A DNA stretch of 7,762 bases. Origin: an uncultured Streptococcus sp. (lineage in GTDB: Bacteria > Bacillota > Bacilli > Lactobacillales > Streptococcaceae). The stretch is taken from assembly GCA_902470035.1 (NCBI GenBank), contig CABREZ010000070.1, positions 1 through 7,762 of the forward strand. Reading direction: 5' to 3'. The translations under genes were made by a program, and so were the position numbers. The notes below the pieces were generated by a model. That model searched no databases. It was not told the DNA's origin and saw only the letters and a list, made by a program, of their open reading frames with translations. Below, in pieces: positions 1 through 5,981 of the stretch (within the stretch, counting starts at the first letter, position 1; the number at the start of each line of letters is the position of its first letter).

Positions 1-1
1 T

Positions 2-58
2 GTAAAAGCTGATGAAATCAGCGTAGTAGAGCCCACTCAACTACTGCGTCTTGCTTGA
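2..58 (+). CDS. 3' end of an unrecognised gene (cut by window edge)
   Basis: An open frame enters from the left edge and runs for 18 codons to TGA at 56-58, ending in the residues VEPTQLLRLA. I do not recognise the protein from so short a tail. A convincing terminator hairpin begins 19 bases after the stop on the same strand, which is the main reason to accept this as the end of a real gene. It converges on the fucosidase gene, which is read from the opposite strand. The alternative is that this is a chance open frame inside an intergenic repeat. Confidence 0.5.
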   Translation, partial: VKADEISVVEPTQLLRLA

Positions 59-76
59 CAATCCAAAGACAATTGA

Positions 77-106
77 GAGGCTAGGACTTTTGTCCCAGCC
101 TCTTTT
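77..106 (+). terminator. Rho-independent terminator of the left-edge gene
   Basis: An 11-base stem (77-87 with 92-102, one A/C mismatch) encloses a TTTT loop and is followed by TTTT at 103-106. The arms read GAGGCTAGGAC and GTCCCAGCCTC. This GC-rich stem with a short T run is a common form of streptococcal terminator. It lies 19 bases beyond the TGA at 56-58. Confidence 0.75.
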
Positions 107-155
107 ATATTGAAGAAAAAGTAATCTTAGTAACTCTCCTTAGGTGAGTGCGGAC

Positions 156-296
156 GTCAGCGAACTTCTACGAAGTTCCATGACTTAGTTTTGAGCCCCT
201 TCGCTTTTCAATTATTTAGGCTCAGGCTAAAACAGTTCCCCGAACTGTTTTACTCTCAAAACTCCCGAGTGCCTGAAATAATTGTATTTCAGGCAC
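156..296. repeat. Highly structured intergenic element, candidate dispersed repeat
   Basis: Almost every base can be placed in a stem. Hairpin 1 pairs 162-168 with 172-178 perfectly (GAACTTC, 3-base loop) and extends to 156-159 with 181-184 across a 2x2 internal loop. A 9-bp stem, 187-195 with 255-263, encloses hairpin 2, which is a perfect 10-bp stem (229-238 with 242-251, loop CCC). Hairpin 3 is a perfect 12-bp stem (269-280 with 285-296, loop ATTG). No T run of terminator quality follows. On the minus strand the element contains tiny frames such as one ending RRSSLTSALT, without a ribosome binding site. The compact palindromic form suggests a small mobile or dispersed intergenic repeat, but the copy number cannot be judged from one window. 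The flanks, 107-155 and 297-413, show nothing further I can support. Confidence 0.45.
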
Positions 297-413
297 ATTT
301 CTCACGGCGAAAAGTTTCAGTGTATGTTTGAATAAACTTTGAAAAAAAATATCATTTTCATTATTTTGCATCAATTAGGTTGTTTGATTTAAAAAATAGT
401 TTGTCTACATTCT

Positions 414-438
414 AAAAGGATGGAATTTCCATCCTTTT
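414..438 (-). terminator. Bidirectional terminator after the fucosidase gene
   Basis: An 11-bp perfect stem (414-424 with 428-438) has a 3-base loop and core GGATGGA/TCCATCC, flanked by AAAA on one side and TTTT on the other, so it can work in both directions. It starts 25 bases beyond the fucosidase stop codon (463-465) on the minus strand. It also backs up the terminator at 77-106 for plus-strand transcription. Confidence 0.8.
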
Positions 439-462
439 ATTTATGTTGTTAGCTACATCAAG

Positions 463-3400
463 CTAATCGTTTTTCTTTTTCTCTAGGAAAGTAGCTGTGA
501 GGACAAGGCTGAGTCCTGCTAAGAAGAGTAGGTACGAACTGTGTCCAGTATTCGTTTTTGGAAGTTGTCTTTGCGAAGCCTGGTCTTGTTTAGAGTTGGG
601 AATACTCATCAAAGCATCACCAGCCTTCCTTGGACTAGTGCTCTCTGAAATTGGCTTGTATGGCTCCCTTCTTTCTGATGCAGTCGGCTCAACTTTTTCA
701 CTGGAGTCTGACTGGTAGACAATGGCATAGGTTCCTAACTCTTGTGCCATGAATTCAATCATGCCCTCTCGGAGTGTGAATTCTAATGGTTGGAGTCCTT
801 GATTAGGAGTCAGGACATAGAGTTGCTTCACTTCTTTTGATAGTGGAAGTCGTACCAGTACACTTCCTTTCACTGGAACTGGATTCCCTTCTTTATCCTT
901 GAGTTGAAGGTTGAAAGCATCGTAGGTTTTGCCAAAGAGACCTTGGTCAAGGACCTTTTGAATCTCTAAATGACTGTCACTACCAATCTCATTCTCTCCA
1001 CTAATGACCTCTACCTTGCTTGCTTGGTCTTTCAGTACTCGAAGGACATATTCAGGTAGAGAGTGGATAGGTGCCTCCTGCCCAGCAGTGCCGATTGCCT
1101 CTGTGTACTCAGGAAGGGTCACTACAGGTGGTTTTTGGTCTCCCAAACTTGTCACTATAGCAGGTAAGAGAGAGACGACCGGACTAGTGATGGTCTTTCC
1201 TCGGATGGTATAGGCTGAGATGATCTGATTTTGTTTTTGATGAGCAGTTTCTGGGATTGGCAGTTCAATCTGCTGGTCCTTAATCGCTAACACTCGATTT
1301 CCATCTGATAGAGTAACGTGCTGTTCGTCCTTTTTTTTGAGGAAAATAGGAACTTTTTCGCCAGGGAAATGAAGGGCAATAGCATCCCACTCCCCAGACG
1401 GAAGTGTGAGGGTAATCGTCTGATCGCCTGCTTTTATTGGGGCCAGGTTTGGAGTATCGAGGGATACTGTTGACGGCTTCAGGATGTCAAATGAATCCAG
1501 AGAAATCATCTTTCTGTCATCAGGAGAGTTAGGATCCACTGTCAAGGTGAGGATATGATCTCCATTGCTTAAGTTTGTATACTCGCCAATTAATACGTTC
1601 TTTTCATAGTCAGCACTTGAGTAGAAGTCCAAGCTTGGCATTTCTTTTCCATCCAGGGTTACTAAGGCTTTTCCATAGTCAGAAGATTTTAAGCCGTAAA
1701 TGCGAATACCTGTACCAGTGAAGGGAATGGTTGCTTTGGCCTCTGAATACTGAGATGGATCCACGTTTTGGAGAGTCGCGTATTTTTCTGTCGTTTGATA
1801 TAAGCCTGATTCGCTCCAGTCCTTGAACAAGGAGCCATAGTGGATACGAGAATCTCTATCATCCATCTTTTCAACAGTCGCACCTTGACCCGGATAGATT
1901 TTAAAGTAATCTATGGAAATTTTTGAGCGTTCATCCCCTCGGTTCAAGTGCTCCTTCTTCACGGTTAGAGTTAGGAGGTGATCTCCATCAGGAAGTCCTG
2001 TAAAACGACCGATTAGAGCACTTTTCTCCGTCTCTCCAGATGTGTGGAAATCTAGGTCTCCTATTTTTTTGCCATCGATTTGGACTTCTGCCAGGCCTAA
2101 TTCAGATGATTTGAGACCATAGATTTCAATTCCTCTCCCCTTGAAAGAGATCCTAGCAGTAGCATCTTTGTCAGAATAGCTATCGACAGTTAGGTCAGCG
2201 TATTTTTCAGTTCCTGCAAATAGCTCAGCATCCTCCCAGTTATGGAAGGCAGGACCGTATTGAACACGGGGATCTCTGTCGTCCATCAATTCGACAACTG
2301 GCTGGATTGACGCAGCTTCTGATGCTTGCCTTGAGCGCTCCCCAATCATGGCTCTAACGGTATAGCTATAGCTGTGAAGAGAATCAATGGAGCGGTCGAT
2401 GAAATGAGTGACATTGGTTAGGAATTCCTTGACAGAAGAAGCGCCATTGCTTTCATCTTTGCTTTCTCGACGGATGACATAGTGGGTCGCATCTGTAACC
2501 GGATTGAAATCGAGTTCAGCTGTTACAGCATCTTTTCTCACAGCAGATAGGCGAGTAACCTGCTCTGGCAACTTCTCAAAGGTAATCTGATCCCCTTTTT
2601 GAGTGGCAATCTGAATCCGATTGCCCTTCAGAAGAGTTGGCTTGATTTCTTCCCCGTTAATCTTGACAATACTCGATTCGATGTCTGGATAATCGACCAC
2701 TAAATCTCCCCCAGCATGGGAAAAGAAAGCTAATGACTCAAGATTTTTTTCTTTCCATTTCATGCTGACTTCGAAGTTGCCACGAGCGACTAGACCGGAA
2801 ATTTGCCCATCTTTCCAGGCATCTGGAAGAGCTGGTAATGGAGCAATGTAGCCTGTGTGAGATTGAAGGAGCATTTCTGCCATCCCGCTAGTGGCACCAA
2901 AGTTCCCATCGATTTGGAAAGGCGCGTGTGTATCCCAGAGGTTTTCTAGAGTTGAAGATTTAAGCTGTTCAGCCAACAAACGATGGGCACGATTTCCATC
3001 AAGTAGACGAGCCCAGAGGTTGATTTTATTGGCCTTGGACCAACCAGTTCCGCCATCTCCACGATGGTTTAAGGTTGCGCGTGCAGCCTCCAGGTATTCC
3101 GGCTGATCCTTGCTAAATAGAGTTCCTGGGAAGAGCCCAACTAGATGGGAAACGTGACGGTGATGGTTTTCAATTCCTTCATTAGTGAATTGAGGACTGT
3201 CTTCTTCGTACCATTCCTTGATTCGGCCCTCTTGGTTGATATGAAGTGGTTTGAGCTTGTCAAATTTAGCCTTCACTTCTGTCACTAAGTCTTGGTCGAC
3301 ATTGAGATGATTGGCTGCCTCCATATAGTCGTGGAATAACTGCCAAACTAGAGATTGGTCAAAGGTATTCCCAATCGTGATAGTTCCATGCTCTGGTGAG

Positions 3401-5319
3401 TATGATGGAGAAGAAACCCAACGGTCACTAGATTTGTCGTAGTGCAAGAAGGAATTCCAGAACTTGGCTGTTTCCTTGAGCATTGGATAAATCTTTTCTT
3501 TGAGATAGGTTTCATCCTTGGTGAATTTGTAGTAGTCATAGACGTTCTGCATCATCCAAGCATTGGCAGCTGGAGACCAACCCCAATAATAATCCCAACC
3601 TGGAGTGGTCCAGCCAAACGGTGTCGCTTGCGTATGAACGAGCCATCCGTTTTCTTGGCCTTCTTTGGATTCGATACCGGCATACTCTTTAGCGGCGATA
3701 CGACCATAGTAGCGCATGTCATCAATATAATTGACCATTGGCTTGGCAGTCTCTGCAAGATTACTCATGTAGGCAGGCCAATAGTTCATTTGTAGATTGA
3801 CATTGAGGTGGTAGTCAGAGTTCCAAGGTGGATTGTCTACAGCATTCCAGACTCCTTGTAAGTTGGCGGGAAGAGCATCTGTCCGATCACGAGATGAACT
3901 GATGAGGAGGTAACGTCCGTATTGGAAAAAGAGTTCCTCTAGTTCTTGTCCTTTTTCCGGATTATAGGTTTGGAGAGCTTCTTTTGTCGTTTGAGTAGAC
4001 TTGCTACCGCCAAGATTTAGTTGAACACGGTTGAAGAGACTTTGATAGTCCTCGATGTGGTCATGTTTTAGAGTTTCATAATCTTTGGCCTTAGCAGCTT
4101 CAACGATAGACTTAACAGTATTTTCTACGTCAATATCCTTGCGATAATTGGTTTTTGGATTTTGAGAAAAGTTGGTCTTGGCACTGAGTAAAAGGGTCGC
4201 ATAGCTAGCTCCAGTGACAGTCAAATAGCCATCTTGGGCAGTGACTTGTCCGTCTGTCTTGATTCCAAGATAAGAAGCAAATTGTAGTCCATTATCTTTG
4301 ACAGCCCCCTTGAGCAAGATACCATTCGAATCAGTCGTAACCGCCCCTTGTTTATAATTCGAATATTCCCAAGAGTAATCGCCATTAGCAAGTAAATCTT
4401 CTGTTAAGCTATTCCAAAGGGTAAAATCGAGGGTCTTATCCCCTTTTTTACTCAAATGGGTTACAGTAACATCGTCAGGATAGCTAGAGAAGGTTTCGCG
4501 TTTAAAAGTGGTTCCATCTTGGCTATAAGAAGTAGTCGTAATAGCTTGGGTAATATCTAATGCACGATGATAGTCGGTAACATTTTCCAAGCCTTTCTTT
4601 TGGTTGTTAAAGACCATAAAGATATCACCAAAAGATAAATAACGACCATACTGAGCATTGTTTGGTCCCACTAGATTTTCTTCAGCTAACTGTTTCGCTT
4701 TTTGGCGGTCTCCAGCTTCAAGGGCCTTACGGATTTCTGCTAAGACTTTTTGGCGGTCTTCGTAGTTTCCCCCGTTATAGTCGGTGCTATCCGGTTGTGG
4801 TCCACCAGACCAAAGAGTTTTTTCATTGTATTGAATTCTTTCCTCACCGATGAGTCCGAAAACCTTGGCCCCCATTTCGCCGTTTCCGACTGGAAGGGCT
4901 TGTTTTTCCCAACCATCATAGGAAGGAGCAGCTGGTTGATTGTAGGTCAATTGATAATCAGTTTGTTTGGCCACGGGAGTCTCAACTTTCATAGTTTCCT
5001 TATCTTTATTCGGCTCAATCGAACTAGTCGAACCGTCTGTATGATTACTTTCAACAGTTCTATCAAGAGTTGAGTTTCTTTCTTCAGAAATAGGAGCAAT
5101 AGGTGGATTTTCTGGCTTGGATCCTCCAGTTCCGTCAGTCGGACTCTCTATTATTGGGGCAGATTCAGTAAGATTGCTTTCATTTTGACTTCCCGTAATA
5201 CTATCAGCCAATACCTGATGTGAGCTGAGAAAAAAAGCACCTAGTAAAACAGAAGCCGTACCGACTGTTAGTTTGCGGATGCTATAACGGCAGGATTTTT
5301 CCAAAAATCTATGGTCCAT
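463..5319 (-). CDS. Cell-wall-anchored GH95 alpha-L-fucosidase with tandem sugar-binding-like modules
   Basis: This is a 1618-residue secreted glycoside hydrolase, predicted to remove terminal alpha-L-fucose (GH95 is typically alpha-1,2) from host glycans at the cell surface. Residues 1-38 are a YSIRK signal peptide (YSIRK at 12-16, likely cut after VLA38), and 39-120 a Ser/Thr/Pro-rich linker. The GH95 region spans about 122-918. By motif matching to Bifidobacterium AfcA, the base-activating asparagines are N506 and N508 (HLNVNLQMNYW), the general acid is E643 (SPEHG) and the key aspartate is D804 (QIDGNFG). The HRHVSHL motif at 720-726 is also present. An Fn3-like domain follows (918-1005), then two related beta-sandwich modules (1012-1144, 1152-1282), an Ig-like segment (about 1285-1390) and a spacer domain (about 1425-1535). 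The sorting signal is at 1586-1618. No frameshift or lost catalytic residue is visible. The ATG follows a strong AGGAGA. The gene is monocistronic. GH95 also contains alpha-L-galactosidases, so the exact substrate is inferred. Confidence 0.93.
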   Translation of the reverse strand: MDHRFLEKSCRYSIRKLTVGTASVLLGAFFLSSHQVLADSITGSQNESNLTESAPIIESPTDGTGGSKPENPPIAPISEERNSTLDRTVESNHTDGSTSSIEPNKDKETMKVETPVAKQTDYQLTYNQPAAPSYDGWEKQALPVGNGEMGAKVFGLIGEERIQYNEKTLWSGGPQPDSTDYNGGNYEDRQKVLAEIRKALEAGDRQKAKQLAEENLVGPNNAQYGRYLSFGDIFMVFNNQKKGLENVTDYHRALDITQAITTTSYSQDGTTFKRETFSSYPDDVTVTHLSKKGDKTLDFTLWNSLTEDLLANGDYSWEYSNYKQGAVTTDSNGILLKGAVKDNGLQFASYLGIKTDGQVTAQDGYLTVTGASYATLLLSAKTNFSQNPKTNYRKDIDVENTVKSIVEAAKAKDYETLKHDHIEDYQSLFNRVQLNLGGSKSTQTTKEALQTYNPEKGQELEELFFQYGRYLLISSSRDRTDALPANLQGVWNAVDNPPWNSDYHLNVNLQMNYWPAYMSNLAETAKPMVNYIDDMRYYGRIAAKEYAGIESKEGQENGWLVHTQATPFGWTTPGWDYYWGWSPAANAWMMQNVYDYYKFTKDETYLKEKIYPMLKETAKFWNSFLHYDKSSDRWVSSPSYSPEHGTITIGNTFDQSLVWQLFHDYMEAANHLNVDQDLVTEVKAKFDKLKPLHINQEGRIKEWYEEDSPQFTNEGIENHHRHVSHLVGLFPGTLFSKDQPEYLEAARATLNHRGDGGTGWSKANKINLWARLLDGNRAHRLLAEQLKSSTLENLWDTHAPFQIDGNFGATSGMAEMLLQSHTGYIAPLPALPDAWKDGQISGLVARGNFEVSMKWKEKNLESLAFFSHAGGDLVVDYPDIESSIVKINGEEIKPTLLKGNRIQIATQKGDQITFEKLPEQVTRLSAVRKDAVTAELDFNPVTDATHYVIRRESKDESNGASSVKEFLTNVTHFIDRSIDSLHSYSYTVRAMIGERSRQASEAASIQPVVELMDDRDPRVQYGPAFHNWEDAELFAGTEKYADLTVDSYSDKDATARISFKGRGIEIYGLKSSELGLAEVQIDGKKIGDLDFHTSGETEKSALIGRFTGLPDGDHLLTLTVKKEHLNRGDERSKISIDYFKIYPGQGATVEKMDDRDSRIHYGSLFKDWSESGLYQTTEKYATLQNVDPSQYSEAKATIPFTGTGIRIYGLKSSDYGKALVTLDGKEMPSLDFYSSADYEKNVLIGEYTNLSNGDHILTLTVDPNSPDDRKMISLDSFDILKPSTVSLDTPNLAPIKAGDQTITLTLPSGEWDAIALHFPGEKVPIFLKKKDEQHVTLSDGNRVLAIKDQQIELPIPETAHQKQNQIISAYTIRGKTITSPVVSLLPAIVTSLGDQKPPVVTLPEYTEAIGTAGQEAPIHSLPEYVLRVLKDQASKVEVISGENEIGSDSHLEIQKVLDQGLFGKTYDAFNLQLKDKEGNPVPVKGSVLVRLPLSKEVKQLYVLTPNQGLQPLEFTLREGMIEFMAQELGTYAIVYQSDSSEKVEPTASERREPYKPISESTSPRKAGDALMSIPNSKQDQASQRQLPKTNTGHSSYLLFLAGLSLVLTATFLEKKKND
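466..564 (-). other. Sortase sorting signal with unusual LPKTN motif
   Basis: These are residues 1586-1618 of the fucosidase: LPKTNTG, four residues, a hydrophobic span of about 16 residues (1597-1612) and the basic tail EKKKND. This is the layout of a sortase A substrate. The fifth motif position is Asn (codon AAT) instead of the usual Gly. A TG follows at once, so the motif would be canonical LPKTG if the two residues N-T were absent. Confidence 0.85.
1474..1866 (-). repeat. Carbohydrate-binding-like module, copy 2 (within fucosidase)
   Basis: These are residues 1152-1282, a diverged tandem copy of the preceding module. It keeps MDDRD, TEKYA, IYGLKSS, EKxxLIG and the GDHILTLTV strand, but differs in most surface positions. 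The divergence is too great for a recent duplication. It may reflect specialised binding or simply age. Confidence 0.75.
1888..2286 (-). repeat. Carbohydrate-binding-like module, copy 1 (within fucosidase)
   Basis: These are residues 1012-1144. The copy opens with MDDRD and shares with copy 2 the anchors YGxxF..W, TEKYA, GxGIxIYGLKSS, DGK, LDF, LIG, GDHxLTLTV and a closing IS-D-F-I strand. The pattern resembles the galactose-binding-like beta-sandwich ancillary modules found at the C-termini of many glycosidases. The ligand is unknown. A linker of seven residues separates it from copy 2. Confidence 0.75.
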
Positions 5320-5324
5320 AGAAC

Positions 5325-5330
5325 TCTCCT
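5325..5330 (-). promoter_or_regulatory. Strong ribosome binding site of the fucosidase gene
   Basis: On the minus strand AGGAGA lies five bases before the ATG at 5319-5317. This near-ideal Shine-Dalgarno sequence fixes the start, and the protein beginning there has a complete YSIRK signal peptide. Confidence 0.85.
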
Positions 5331-5340
5331 CTAGTTTTTT

Positions 5341-5354
5341 TGAGACCGCTTACA
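5341..5354 (-). promoter_or_regulatory. Perfect cre box (CcpA operator) in the fucosidase leader
   Basis: The minus strand reads TGTAAGCGGTCTCA, which fits the consensus TGWAANCGNTNWCA at every position. It lies between the predicted promoter and the ribosome binding site, roughly 40-50 bases downstream of the likely transcription start. At that position CcpA bound with HPr-Ser-P would act as a roadblock. This predicts repression of the fucosidase when glucose or another preferred sugar is present. Confidence 0.85.
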
Positions 5355-5399
5355 TTTTTAGTTAAAGACAGTCCCTTCATATTTATTTCTATCATATCC

Positions 5400-5428
5400 A
5401 ATTTAATAGGGAAACAGGAAAATGTCAA
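5400..5428 (-). promoter_or_regulatory. Predicted sigma-A promoter of the fucosidase gene
   Basis: On the minus strand the -35 box is TTGACA (5428-5423, consensus). After 17 bases comes TAAATT (5405-5400), a four-of-six match to the -10 box. Transcription would start near 5393, giving a leader of about 75 bases that contains the cre box. An alternative -10, TATGAT (5396-5391), has no good -35 at the right distance. The AT-rich DNA further upstream (5429-5542) holds an 8-bp stem, 5461-5468 with 5480-5487, of unknown meaning. Confidence 0.6.
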
Positions 5429-5542
5429 TAGCTTTTAGGTAAGATGCATATTTGAGAGTGTTATTTCTTGAAATAGTAGAGAAATAAGAGATGAATAAGC
5501 TATTGTTTTGGGCTGAAAATAGTTTTCATTTTCGGATATCGT

Positions 5543-5572
5543 AAAAAAACAGTAGAGTCCATTCTCAACTGT
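5543..5572 (-). terminator. Rho-independent terminator after the regulator remnant
   Basis: Read on the minus strand, the stem pairs 5568-5572 with 5549-5553 (ACAGT/ACTGT) and 5564-5566 with 5555-5557, with one A/A mismatch and a six-base loop. It runs straight into seven T residues (5549-5543). It starts 12 bases beyond the stop of the GntR-type remnant, so the 3' end of that old gene is preserved intact. Confidence 0.7.
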
Positions 5573-5584
5573 CAGCGGAGTACT

Positions 5585-5770
5585 CTATTTTTGATTTCTT
5601 TTTGCATAGTCGACAAAATGAAACCTGTCTAATTTGTGACGGCTTTCGGTAAACTGGAATTGCCGACCGTCTGCTAAGTAAACTTGGGAGCGGACCGATA
5701 CAACGTGTTGGTCTTTTCCAAGATCCAGTAAGATTTTATCGCGATTATCGATTGGTGAAATCAAGATTTC
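5585..5770 (-). pseudogene. C-terminal remnant of a GntR/HutC-family (TreR-like) regulator
   Basis: A 61-codon frame ends at TAG (5587-5585) and is bounded upstream by an in-frame TAA (5773-5771). It contains no start codon. Its translation carries hallmarks of the end of a UTRA ligand-binding domain: VVSVRSQVYLADG, then QFTESRHKLDRFHFVDYAKR. This pattern (FQYTESRH..DKFRFVDFA) is typical of TreR-type repressors, which sense a phosphorylated sugar. The winged-helix DNA-binding domain and most of UTRA, perhaps 170-180 residues, are gone. No continuation is visible in other frames just upstream, so a deletion is more likely than a single frameshift. The fragment sits directly behind the fucosidase promoter, but nothing shows that it ever controlled that gene. 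The family call is firm; the precise regulator is a guess. Confidence 0.8.
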
Positions 5771-5779
5771 TTAAGATAT

Positions 5780-5807
5780 AAAAAAAAGAAAAGGCTCTTC
5801 GTTTTCT
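5780..5807 (-). terminator. Weak possible terminator hairpin
   Basis: On the minus strand AGAAAA (5807-5802) can pair with TTTTCT (5792-5787) around a nine-base loop, followed by eight T residues (5787-5780, one shared with the stem). The stem is almost all A/T, so it would be weak. Its place right at the stop of the hydrophobic frame at 5806-5889 is what makes it worth noting. Confidence 0.3.
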
Positions 5808-5889
5808 ATTTTTGCCATAGAGAATAGGTAAGAATAACAGCTACTGGAATGGCCTGTACTAATACAATGGAATGAAATTGAAAAACAGT
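5806..5889 (-). pseudogene. Possible tail of a lost membrane protein
   Basis: A 27-codon open frame, bounded by TAA upstream and TAG at 5808-5806, encodes a strongly hydrophobic stretch (core IVLVQAIPVAVILTY) ending in a short polar tail, WQK. It has no start codon or ribosome binding site. It reads like the last membrane helix of a truncated transporter or permease and is followed by a possible terminator. It is short enough to be chance; I do not recognise a family. Confidence 0.25.
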
Positions 5890-5935
5890 TTATTTTCTAA
5901 AAAATCATTAAAATCCTTTTATTCACAAGGAATCG

Positions 5936-5944
5936 TGTTATAAT
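5936..5944 (+). promoter_or_regulatory. Extended -10 promoter of pflA
   Basis: TG at 5936-5937, one base, then TATAAT (5939-5944) gives a perfect extended -10 element. No good -35 box lies 16-18 bases upstream, which fits an extended -10 promoter that may rely on regulators. Just upstream, TTCACAA (5922-5928) matches one half of a Rex (NADH-sensing repressor) site; the other half is not recognisable. Confidence 0.65.
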
Positions 5945-5950
5945 AAAGTC

Positions 5951-5964
5951 ATAAAACGTTTTCA
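5951..5964 (+). promoter_or_regulatory. cre-like site upstream of pflA
   Basis: ATAAAACGTTTTCA matches 12 of 14 positions of the CcpA consensus TGWAANCGNTNWCA. It has the symmetric AAAACGTTTT core and loses only the first two bases. It lies at the predicted transcription start, between the -10 box and the ribosome binding site, where binding would block transcription. CcpA control of mixed-acid fermentation genes is known in streptococci; control of this copy is inferred. Confidence 0.55.
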
Positions 5965-5981
5965 AGAGAGAAGGACAAGAC

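Noticed and set aside
269..300. Hairpin 269-296 as a simple terminator
   Set aside because: The 12-bp stem is strong, but only ATTT follows on the plus strand and no T run on the minus strand. It is better seen as part of the larger palindromic element.
311..340. Inverted repeat AAAGTTT (311-317) with AAACTTT (334-340)
   Set aside because: Seven A/T-rich bases around a 16-base loop are expected by chance in DNA of this composition.
3442..3795. 117-codon open frame on the plus strand inside the fucosidase gene
   Set aside because: It is antisense to the conserved GH95 catalytic region, with no ribosome binding site or family signature. It arises from the coding bias of the real gene.
4662..5073. 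Two overlapping plus-strand frames (4662-4853, 4750-5073) antisense to the fucosidase N-terminal region
   Set aside because: Short, overlapping and without start signals or recognisable motifs.
5911..5928. Full Rex operator upstream of pflA
   Set aside because: Only the right half (TTCACAA) matches; the left half has almost no agreement with TTGTGAA, so it is noted only as a half-site.
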